From assembly GCA_038227045.1 (NCBI GenBank), contig JBBRQD010000172.1, forward strand, positions 1 through 8,862: a DNA stretch of 8,862 nucleotides, written 5' to 3'. The notes under the pieces were generated by a model. That model made no database searches. It was given only the letters and a program-made list of their open reading frames with translations, and was not told the origin of the DNA. The position numbers and the translations under genes were made by a program. Numbering within the stretch: the first letter of the stretch is position 1; every line of letters begins with the position of its first letter. The DNA is from JANXLS01 sp038227045 (GTDB lineage: Bacteria > Planctomycetota > SZUA-567 > H5-PLA8). This document shows, piece after piece, positions 1 through 5,086 of this stretch.

Positions 1-238
1 ACGCGGTCTACATACACTGGAATATCTCTCCAAAACACTGCGCGTCCCGCACGGATGCGCACCGCCGCTGTTGATTGCCTCGAACTGAAGGCAATGCTAT
101 TTCCGCCCGACACTGTTTGATTGGCGGTAATCAATTACGTTCCGTTATGCGAACGGACGCGTCGTACTGCTCGCTGACGGCAAATGTACCGATTGCCAAG
201 TAATCTGGAATGATCGCGGCCGATTGTTTTAATTCAAT
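1..238. other. Left-edge stretch with no defensible gene
   Basis: No frame here has a start, a ribosome binding site and a recognisable product together. Two short frames run off the left edge: plus-strand codons from base 1 to a TGA at 118-120, and a minus-strand frame open from 134 to the edge (44 codons, no ATG). Either could be the end or start of a neighbouring gene, but neither product is recognisable. Small hairpins are present: ATTGCCT at 74-80 pairs with AGGCAAT at 89-95, and TCCGTT at 141-146 pairs with AACGGA at 152-157. Neither is followed by a T run. Confidence 0.4.
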
Positions 239-270
239 AAAAACGGCGGGAACGATACCGTTCCCGCCGT
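239..270 (-). terminator. Rho-independent terminator of the BON-domain gene
   Basis: A perfect 12-bp stem (243-254 with 259-270, arm ACGGCGGGAACG) closes a 4-base loop at 255-258. Read on the minus strand, the stem runs straight into TTTTTATT (five A on the plus strand at 239-243). The hairpin begins about 40 bases after the BON gene stop at 311-313, which is where a terminator for that gene should lie. There is no T run on the plus-strand side, so it is expected to act only on minus-strand transcription. Confidence 0.9.
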
Positions 271-310
271 ATGTAACATTCATTCACCGCCCTTTACCAA
301 GACCATTATT

Positions 311-721
311 TTACGGGGCGATATCGATTAGGCTCTTTACATTCTTCTCACCCGCGACCGACACGGCGATTTTCTCCACGGCAGCCTTTTCGACCTCTGA
401 TTTAACCGGGCCTTTGAGCGTGACCATGCCATCGATGGCAATGATCTTCACGTTATGGGCATTCGTCGACAACGAATCGTCCTTGACCACGGCCTTGCGA
501 ATGGAAGCCGCAAGCTCCACATCGCTTTTGTTCTGCTTCTGCTGGTCCGCGGTCGCTTCGCCGGCATCGCGATCGCGCAGGTTGACTTTCGTATTGTCCG
601 CCTTCACCGCGTCCGGCGTTTTGACCTTATTGTCGTCTTCGGCGGCGGTCAACTGGGTGGAAAAACATGCAGCGATTACAAAGCCGATCGCCAGCAGTAT
701 GCGTTTTGAGTCGATTAACAT
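311..721 (-). CDS. Exported BON-domain protein (OsmY-like)
   Basis: A 136-residue protein. Residues 1-27 form an export signal (K6, R7, then a hydrophobic run to about residue 20). Cleavage could fall after the LTAA of residues 24-27, or before C19, since IAAC at 16-19 fits a relaxed lipobox. A charged, lysine-rich linker spans roughly 28-65. A single BON domain follows at about 68-135, with the usual alternation of a helix (ELAASIRKAV), a beta strand (VKIIAIDGMVTLKG) and a closing strand (NVKSLIDI). BON proteins such as OsmY usually carry two BON copies, act in the periplasm and are linked to osmotic or envelope stress; this one has one copy. The ATG at 721 is chosen because AAGGAG sits a few bases upstream and the signal peptide starts there. 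The frame stays open to 859, but that extension overlaps the upstream gene and lacks signal character. A strong terminator follows. Substrate or partner is unknown. Confidence 0.85.
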   Translation of the reverse strand: MLIDSKRILLAIGFVIAACFSTQLTAAEDDNKVKTPDAVKADNTKVNLRDRDAGEATADQQKQNKSDVELAASIRKAVVKDDSLSTNAHNVKIIAIDGMVTLKGPVKSEVEKAAVEKIAVSVAGEKNVKSLIDIAP

Positions 722-774
722 TTGATGCTCCTTTTTCGATGATGGGAAACGAGAATTTCGAACCTTTGTAAGAA

Positions 775-794
775 GGCCGTGTGGATACACGGCC
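775..794 (-). terminator. Intergenic hairpin, possible weak terminator or attenuator
   Basis: A perfect 8-bp GC-rich stem (775-782 with 787-794, arm GGCCGTGT) closes a 4-base loop. It lies 18 bases after the stop of the glycine-zipper gene. On the minus strand it is followed by TTCTTAC, which is a poor U tract. It may partly end transcription of the upstream gene, or set the ratio of the two genes or protect an RNA end. The tract is too weak to call a full terminator. Confidence 0.45.
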
Positions 795-812
795 CCGGAC
801 ATTTTATAATTT

Positions 813-1391
813 TTACTTATGCATTGGGACAACAACTTGCGAACGGTGATGGGGCTCATCCGTCGAATCGTAATCGGCCGACGCTTCGCCCGAGTGCGAA
901 ATATCGTCCGCTCCAGTGCGCTTCAAAATATCGGTGGCCGACTTGATTTCATTGCTGTTGGAACAATGTGCGGACAGCAAAATGCCGCCTTTTTGGATGC
1001 GTCCGGCGTAACGTTTCGCCTCGTACTCGGTGAAGCCCATTCCAATGAGCGCGCCCGCGACTCCCGCGACTGCACCGCCCACGCTGGCGCCCGCCAGCGC
1101 GGCCATGATTGGGCCGGCAGCGATGAACGGTCCCACGCCGGGAATGGCCAGCGCACCGATTCCGGCCAGCCAACCGAGCGCGCCTCCGACCACGGCTCCA
1201 GTTCCAGCTCCCGCTACGGCACCTTCGGGCGCCTTGGTGCTGTTCTTCACCGCAAAGTCTTTTGAACCTTCGTTGTGAGGGAAGAGAACCGAAATATCCG
1301 TGTTTCGAAAACCCGCGGACTTGAGATGCTCCACTCCCGATTCCAAAAGCGACCGGGACGAGTAAATACCATATACTGATGTATTAGCCAT
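813..1391 (-). CDS. Glycine-zipper stress-type membrane protein (YflT/17M- or DUF3341-like)
   Basis: A 192-residue protein. Residues 1-40 form a small alpha/beta unit that starts VYGIYSSRSLLESGVEHLKSAG and continues into DISVLFP; this is the opening seen in general stress protein 17M/YflT-like and DUF3341-like proteins. Residues 55-120 are very rich in Gly and Ala with GxxxG spacing, and hold one or two hydrophobic segments broken by PGVGP near 84-88: a glycine-zipper insert that probably enters a membrane. A second small unit follows (EYEAKRYAGRIQKGGILLSAH, 122-142), typical of the same family. The tail from about 165 is acidic and His-rich and probably disordered. The ATG at 1391 has AAGGAGA upstream. 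The gene lies 91 bp before the BON gene on the same strand, so the two may share transcripts and a stress role. The family match is from memory of its motifs; the biochemical function is unknown. Confidence 0.75.
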   Translation of the reverse strand: MANTSVYGIYSSRSLLESGVEHLKSAGFRNTDISVLFPHNEGSKDFAVKNSTKAPEGAVAGAGTGAVVGGALGWLAGIGALAIPGVGPFIAAGPIMAALAGASVGGAVAGVAGALIGMGFTEYEAKRYAGRIQKGGILLSAHCSNSNEIKSATDILKRTGADDISHSGEASADYDSTDEPHHRSQVVVPMHK

Positions 1392-1426
1392 CGGACTGTC
1401 TCCTTATTTATTGAAATTCGAACACG

Positions 1427-1451
1427 AAATGAAGAAGACGCTTCTTCATTT
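1427..1451. promoter_or_regulatory. 11-bp inverted repeat upstream of the glycine-zipper gene
   Basis: AAATGAAGAAG at 1427-1437 and its exact complement at 1441-1451 flank a 3-base centre. The repeat lies 36-60 bases upstream of the ATG at 1391. On minus-strand RNA it would form a stem in the 5' leader; as DNA it could be an operator. It is not followed by a T run on the minus strand, so termination is unlikely. The role is inferred from position only. Confidence 0.5.
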
Positions 1452-1778
1452 AAAAACAATGCCCTGACAATCTTTGAAACATGGGCGACGAATCAAAAAG
1501 TGTCGAGCTCCGCCTCGGTTTATTCCCCCCGTTTTCTATGGGACAGAACGACTTTCTCGAAGCGTTTTTAAAGTAAGCAAAGTACAGGCCAATGGATACG
1601 ATTGGATTTGTGCTGCGAATCACTAGAAGGACGACAGCGCTATTGCCGAATCCTAATCAAGAGCGCTTTCGATTTGCCGAATATTCGTTCAGGTCAATGG
1701 TTTGCCGTTCTCGCGAGCGAAAGAAGTCCGAATCTATCAATTCGACGCAACGCCATTTGCAATTTCAGCCGCTAAGAT

Positions 1779-1792
1779 GAAAATCGATTTTC
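1779..1792. promoter_or_regulatory. 14-bp perfect palindrome before the Dabb gene
   Basis: GAAAATCGATTTTC is an uninterrupted perfect palindrome that ends 22 bases before the ATG at 1815, between any promoter and the ribosome binding site. Its place and symmetry fit a repressor operator. No regulator is encoded in the window, and a chance AT-rich palindrome is possible. Confidence 0.35.
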
Positions 1793-1814
1793 CACTTCAC
1801 CAGGAGCCACACGC

Positions 1815-2198
1815 ATGAAACCGTTTCGCGCCCTTTTCGCCGCCGCAATCCTCTTCGCCCTCTTTGGCATAGCCTCGGCACGCGCAGCCGACCTGGTCCG
1901 GCACGTCGTGTGTCTTAAATTCAAAGAAGGCACTTCCGTTGCCGATATCAAGAAAATCGAAGCGGCTTTTCGCGATTTAAAAAATAAGATCAGCGACCGT
2001 GTTCTGTCGCTCGAGTGGGGCACGAACGTCAGCAAGGAGAATAAGGACAAAGGTTTTTCGCATTGCTTCGTGCTGACGTTCGCGGACGAAAAGGATATCA
2101 GCAGCTACGCCGTTCATCCCGACCACAAAGCCTTCGGCGCGCTGCTGGGGCCTGTGCTTGACGATGTGTTCGTGATTGACTTTCACATCAAGGAGTAA
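1815..2198 (+). CDS. Exported Dabb-domain (stress-responsive alpha/beta barrel) protein
   Basis: A 127-residue protein. Residues 1-24 are a typical Sec signal peptide: K2 and R5, a hydrophobic core (ALFAAAILFALFGIAS), and cleavage likely near ARA/AD at 23-26. The rest is one Dabb domain. It begins RHVVCLKFKEGTS, then a helix (ADIKKIEAAFRDLKNKI), the strand LSLEWGTNVSKEN, the strand FSHCFVLTFA, the conserved HPDHKAF segment and a final strand VFVIDFHIKE. The HPxHKAF segment and the WGTNVS strand are the marks of this family, whose members are dimeric ferredoxin-like barrels; many remain without an assigned reaction. CAGGAG about 8 bases before the ATG supports the start. A signal-bearing Dabb protein would act in the periplasm or outside. 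It runs in the same direction as the next gene but is separated from it by a repeat, so operon membership is uncertain. Confidence 0.88.
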   Translation: MKPFRALFAAAILFALFGIASARAADLVRHVVCLKFKEGTSVADIKKIEAAFRDLKNKISDRVLSLEWGTNVSKENKDKGFSHCFVLTFADEKDISSYAVHPDHKAFGALLGPVLDDVFVIDFHIKE

Positions 2199-2201
2199 CA
2201 G

Positions 2202-2307
2202 CATTTGTCATTGGGCATTTTTGATTTGTCATTTGTCATTGAACAGCGATTGCGCGGCGACTGATGGAAATGACAAATGACAAATGACAAATTAACAATG
2301 ACAAATG
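2202..2307. repeat. Imperfect inverted repeat built of TGACAAA heptads
   Basis: The left arm (2202-2240) and right arm (2269-2307) are each 39 bases and are complementary over a 12-base outer block and a 16-base inner block, with an 11-base poorly matched middle. The 28-base loop at 2241-2268 is GC-rich. The right arm holds TGACAAA three times in tandem (2271-2291) and once more at 2299-2305. The left arm holds its complement TTTGTCA at 2204-2210, 2225-2231 and 2232-2238. The element starts 3 bases after the Dabb stop and includes the start of the next gene. Transcribed, it would form a long hairpin that could sequester that start. Arms of repeated heptads around a unique loop suggest a dispersed palindromic repeat family. 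I recall similar heptads in Verrucomicrobiota and Planctomycetota genomes but could not check this here. Confidence 0.8.
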
Positions 2308-3041
2308 GCTTTTTTGCGGGATTCGTCGCGATCCCTTTCATACTCCCATTAATCGCAAGCGCTCATCCGCTCGCGCAGGGGCGCATGGATGTGGTGATTT
2401 ATCGCGACAAAATCACGCTGTGGGCAAGGGTGTCGGTGGAACAGGTTGTCGTTCAACAGAGTTTGCCGACCAATGACGACGGCGTGATCGTGACGCAATC
2501 GGACGCCTACCGCGTGCATGGGAAATATCTGTTGAAACACGTCTATCTGAGCGCCGATGGCAAGCGCCTGGAAGGCCGCGTGATCGCCGTCCAGGAGCCC
2601 GACAACAAAACGCTGGTGCCCGGCGATCCCGGCAAAGAATACGCGATTTACGAAATTGAATATATCCCGTCCACGGTGCCTGCCGCGATCGAACTGCGCG
2701 AAGACGTGCTGCTTGAAGTCGAATTCACGCCGGGCAATCCGTGGCAGTCGACGTACATCACCGGCATCCGCCAAGAGCAGTCGCTCGGACAGGAAAATCT
2801 GCTGCTGACCAGTTCCAATACATTGAAATACACCTGCAACTGGAGCGCCGCGCCGGCTCCAACGCCCGCGCAGACCGTACCGAAAACCACTGAAAAACCG
2901 GACGCGGTGCCCGAGACTATCAAGCGGCCCATTCCCGAAACCGCCCCTGATCGCACGCATTTCATCGCCGGCGTGGCGATTGGGCTCTGTGCGATTTACC
3001 TGCTTGCGGTGCTCGTCCGGAAATTCCGGCACAAAGAATAA
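2277..3041 (+). CDS. Exported, C-terminally anchored protein with HupE/UreJ-N-like ectodomain
   Basis: A 254-residue protein of unknown function. Residues 8-30 form an export signal with the core FFAGFVAIPFILPLIASA, cleaved near SA/HP. The mature start, AHPLAQGRMDVVIYRDKITLWARV, resembles the start of the extracytoplasmic domain found before the membrane part of HupE/UreJ-like proteins. A beta-rich domain runs to about 190, followed by a Pro/Thr-rich linker (about 192-226) and one membrane helix (about 229-247) ending in the basic tail RKFRHKE. The polytopic HupE region, with its His-rich helices, is absent, so this is the ectodomain on a single anchor. Two in-frame starts exist, 2277 and 2298, and both lie inside the heptad repeat. 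The first is preceded by only a weak GGA at 2266-2268 and adds a lysine to the signal; the second has no binding site. A stop at 2271-2273 rules out earlier starts. The family resemblance is my inference. Confidence 0.65.
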   Translation: MTNDKLTMTNGFFAGFVAIPFILPLIASAHPLAQGRMDVVIYRDKITLWARVSVEQVVVQQSLPTNDDGVIVTQSDAYRVHGKYLLKHVYLSADGKRLEGRVIAVQEPDNKTLVPGDPGKEYAIYEIEYIPSTVPAAIELREDVLLEVEFTPGNPWQSTYITGIRQEQSLGQENLLLTSSNTLKYTCNWSAAPAPTPAQTVPKTTEKPDAVPETIKRPIPETAPDRTHFIAGVAIGLCAIYLLAVLVRKFRHKE

Positions 3042-3160
3042 CGCAGCCGCAGCGCAAATTGTTCGCGCGCAAATTAATTAGTACGCACACGTATTATTGT
3101 CTCGAAATTTTCAATCTGCCAGTGTATGACATGCAGCGCCAGATTTTGGGAGACACCTGC

Positions 3161-4354
3161 ATGCTTGGGTCCGATCTCGTATTTTCGATGCCCTTCCTGC
3201 TTGCCGAAACCGCACCGAGTGTTGAGGACACGCTGCTCAAAGTGTTGATTCAGCTCACGCTGATTCTGGTCCTTTCGCGCATCTTCGCAATTGTGTTCCG
3301 CAAGCTTGGACAGCCCGCCGTCGTGGGTGAAACGGCGGCCGGCCTGGCTCTCGGCCCGTCGCTCTTCGGCCATTTCTGCCCGGAACTTTCGAAGCAGATT
3401 TTCGATCCGAGCGTCGATCAAGTCTTCAAGATGTTCAGCCAGTTGGGTCTCATTCTACTGTTGTTCCTCGTTGGGCTGGAATTCGATTTCTCACACCTCA
3501 AAAAATACGGGCGCTCGTCGCTGCTGATTTCACTTGCGGGTATCGTTCTACCGTTTGGGCTGGGATGGGTGCTGGCCCGCCATTTACATGCGAGTCTGCA
3601 ACTTGAAGTGCCGTTGACGGGTTTCGCGCTCTTCATGGGCACGGCCATGTCCATCACGGCGATTCCGGTTTTGGCGCGCATCATGATGGAGCTGAACATC
3701 ACGCCCACGCGGCTGGGCGCGATAACGATCACCGCCGCCGCCGTTGACGACGCGTCCGGTTGGATCATGCTGGCCTCGGTCAGCGCGATGGTTCGGTCGT
3801 CGTTCAGCCTGTTCAACACTGCTGTCATGGCGGCTGAAACAATCGCCTTCGCCGGTTTCGTTTTGATCGTGCTCAAGCCGTTGCTGGCACGCCTGCTGCG
3901 CGGTGCGGTACAGAATGGCAAGCTCAGCGTCAATTGGCTGGCTGCGATTTTCGCACTGCTTTTTCTGTGCGCGATCGCCACGAATCTGATCGGCATCTTC
4001 GCGATCTTCGGCACGCTCTGGCTCGCCGCGGGACTCGTCTCCGCCTGCGCAATCGCCGGCAAATTTGGCGGCTGCACGGTCGCGGCGCGTGTCAGCGGGT
4101 TTTCGTGGCGCGAGTCGAGTTGCATTGGAGCGATGATGAACACGCGCGGCTTGATGGAATTGGTCGTGATCAACGCCGGCTACGAACTGCACGTCATTCC
4201 CGAAAGCGTCTATTGCATGCTGGTGCTGATGGCCGTCACGACGACGGTCATGACTGTGCCGGTGCTGCTGCGAATCATGAAAGGGACGGAACTGGAGCCG
4301 TGGATTAATAAATCGAGTTTCGTGGCGAAGGAGGCGGAGGTGGTGCCGGATTGA
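3161..4354 (+). CDS. CPA2-family cation:proton antiporter with an apparent internal deletion
   Basis: A 397-residue polytopic membrane protein of the monovalent cation:proton antiporter-2 family (Na+/H+ or K+/H+ exchange at the inner membrane). The marks are GQPAVVGETAAGLALGPSLFG at 50-70, LLFLVGLEFDF at 100-110, TAMSITAIPVLARIMMELNI at 161-180, the ion-binding Asp pair in AAAVDDASGW (D196, D197) and MNTRGLMELVVINAGY at 326-341. After IFAIFG at 279-284 the family normally continues with another helix, a loop and the FF..TGL helix before the AGKFGG block. Here TLWLAAGLVSACAIAGKFGG follows directly, so about 50 residues seem missing in frame near base 4012. The lost part contains a helix important for transport in structures such as NapA, so function is doubtful. 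The start at 3161 is chosen for GGGAG at 3148-3152; the frame is open from 3059, but the extra 34 residues are not family-like. The stop lies 28 bp from the convergent toxin gene's stop. Confidence 0.85.
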   Translation: MLGSDLVFSMPFLLAETAPSVEDTLLKVLIQLTLILVLSRIFAIVFRKLGQPAVVGETAAGLALGPSLFGHFCPELSKQIFDPSVDQVFKMFSQLGLILLLFLVGLEFDFSHLKKYGRSSLLISLAGIVLPFGLGWVLARHLHASLQLEVPLTGFALFMGTAMSITAIPVLARIMMELNITPTRLGAITITAAAVDDASGWIMLASVSAMVRSSFSLFNTAVMAAETIAFAGFVLIVLKPLLARLLRGAVQNGKLSVNWLAAIFALLFLCAIATNLIGIFAIFGTLWLAAGLVSACAIAGKFGGCTVAARVSGFSWRESSCIGAMMNTRGLMELVVINAGYELHVIPESVYCMLVLMAVTTTVMTVPVLLRIMKGTELEPWINKSSFVAKEAEVVPD

Positions 4355-4382
4355 ATCAGCGAATGTCCTTCAGCCGCTTCGT

Positions 4383-4665
4383 TCAAAAATTCGGGCGGCG
4401 CTTTTCATGCGCGACAGCGACGATCCAAATAGCATTTGGGCGTTCGACAAAAATTACGTTGAATGGGAATTTTTTGACTGGACACTGACGGGCGTCTTTT
4501 CGCCGGAAAGGCCACCGGCTGGGTTGTTGCCGGATTTTTAAGTATGTTGCCTCGACCGCATCGATAAAATGAGCCCCTCTTCCTTCCGGGCTGCCGGTCT
4601 TCGTACCAATCATCACTTGATATTACGTCCAAGTCCGCGCCCGGATGTCGAGCTAATGGTTTCAT
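4383..4665 (-). pseudogene. Frameshifted ParE/RelE-type toxin gene
   Basis: The two halves of a ParE/RelE-superfamily toxin lie in different frames. The first frame starts with ATG at 4665 and gives MKPLARHPGADLDVI then DDWYEDRQPG, the usual opening (helix and DWYEDRQPG turn). The second frame carries the rest: HFIDAVEATYLKIRQQPSRW, then RQCPVKKFPFNVIFVE and IWIVAVAHEKRRPNF, ending at 4383. The AHxKRRP ending and the KKFPF segment are typical of the family. The switch falls between about 4570 and 4590; a run of four C on the plus strand (4574-4577) is a likely site, since removing one base joins the frames. Intact proteins of this type are about 95 residues and inhibit DNA gyrase (ParE) or cleave mRNA at the ribosome (RelE). 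The ATG overlaps the antitoxin stop as ATGA. As read, no full toxin is made. A sequencing error in the C run is the main alternative. Confidence 0.8.
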
Positions 4666-4904
4666 TTCTTTCGCGCTCGGATTTCATCAAGCGCTTCAAA
4701 TGCATCCTTAAACGGAATTTTTCCTGAATCAATCTCAGCAATCCGCTTGTCGATTTCGTCATCCCAAGCGGCTTCCGCACCGGGATCGACTTTGCCGTCG
4801 TCGAATTCGCGCGTGCTGTCCAACAACGCGATAGCCACGCTTGAACGCTCGTCCTCCGGCAGTGTCATGGCTTCTTCCAAAACTTTTTGAGCGCGTGCCG
4901 TCAT
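4662..4904 (-). CDS. Antitoxin of the 'putative addiction module component' family
   Basis: An 80-residue acidic protein. It opens with a helix (AQKVLEEAMTLPEDERSSVAIALLDS) and continues with EAAWDDEIDKRIAEIDSGKIPFKDAF. The LPEDER..VA.ALLDS, AAW..EI..R..EIDSGK pattern is that of the small antitoxins annotated as addiction module components, which are usually encoded just before a ParE/RelE-type toxin. That is the arrangement here, with a 4-base ATGA overlap that suggests translational coupling. The start at 4904 is supported by GGGAG eight bases upstream. Such antitoxins bind and neutralise the toxin and often repress their own promoter; an inverted repeat lies just upstream at 4916-4929. The gene is intact although the partner toxin is frameshifted. 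Confidence 0.87.
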   Translation of the reverse strand: MTARAQKVLEEAMTLPEDERSSVAIALLDSTREFDDGKVDPGAEAAWDDEIDKRIAEIDSGKIPFKDAFEALDEIRARKK

Positions 4905-4915
4905 GATCTATTCTC

Positions 4916-4929
4916 CCAACTTTTGTTGG
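4916..4929. promoter_or_regulatory. Short inverted repeat upstream of the antitoxin
   Basis: CCAAC at 4916-4920 and GTTGG at 4925-4929 flank TTTT, with partial symmetry continuing outward (CTC.../...GAG). It overlaps the antitoxin ribosome binding site and lies 11-25 bases before the ATG at 4904. Toxin-antitoxin operons are commonly self-repressed through such sites, so this is a candidate operator. The stem is only 5 bp, so chance is possible. Confidence 0.35.
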
Positions 4930-4997
4930 AGGGCATTCTACATCGATGCGTTTTGTTTCCATACTGATTTTCAGCGGTGGCGTCACGCGCGTTTCGG

Positions 4998-5025
4998 TTG
5001 CATTTGTTCGCTCAGTCTATATAAA
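4998..5025 (+). promoter_or_regulatory. Candidate promoter of pyruvate carboxylase
   Basis: TTGCAT at 4998-5003 and TATAAA at 5020-5025 are separated by 16 bases and resemble vegetative -35 and -10 boxes. Transcription would start near 5032, leaving a leader of about 55 bases before the ATG at 5087. This also argues against the in-frame ATG at 4946, which lies upstream of the promoter. Confidence 0.45.
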
Positions 5026-5086
5026 CATCGTCTTCATCTCGTTTGTTATTGCTATTCGAAAACCGAATGTTCAAGCCGGAATCATC

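Larger units (their letters stand above)
1392..1814. other. 423-bp divergent intergenic region
   Basis: This gap separates the minus-strand stress gene (start at 1391) from the plus-strand Dabb gene (start at 1815), so promoters for both should lie here. No hexamer pair with good spacing could be assigned on either strand. The clear structures are the palindromes at 1427-1451 and 1779-1792. Two short plus-strand reading frames (1481-1576, 31 codons; 1592-1780, 62 codons) share one frame separated by a single stop. Neither has a ribosome binding site or a recognisable product. Confidence 0.55.

Noticed and set aside
3..134. Minus-strand frame open for 44 codons to the left edge, with protein-like composition
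   Set aside because: It has no ATG, no ribosome binding site and no recognisable motif; an open run of this length arises by chance often enough.
2202..2307. CRISPR-like reading of the TGACAAA repeats
   Set aside because: The units are 7 bases, arranged in tandem and inverted, with no spacers and no cas genes.
3042..3160. Promoter for the antiporter in the AT-rich stretch before it
   Set aside because: TATTAT and TTGTCT elements are present, but no pair with 15-19 base spacing could be matched.
3418..4192. Minus-strand open frames opposite the antiporter
   Set aside because: The plus strand carries the family motifs; the antisense products are low-complexity shadows.
4351..4386. Possible bidirectional terminator between the antiporter and the toxin
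   Set aside because: Only short complementary bits (TTGAA/TTCAA, CGAA/TTCG) with a bulge and no proper T run on either strand.
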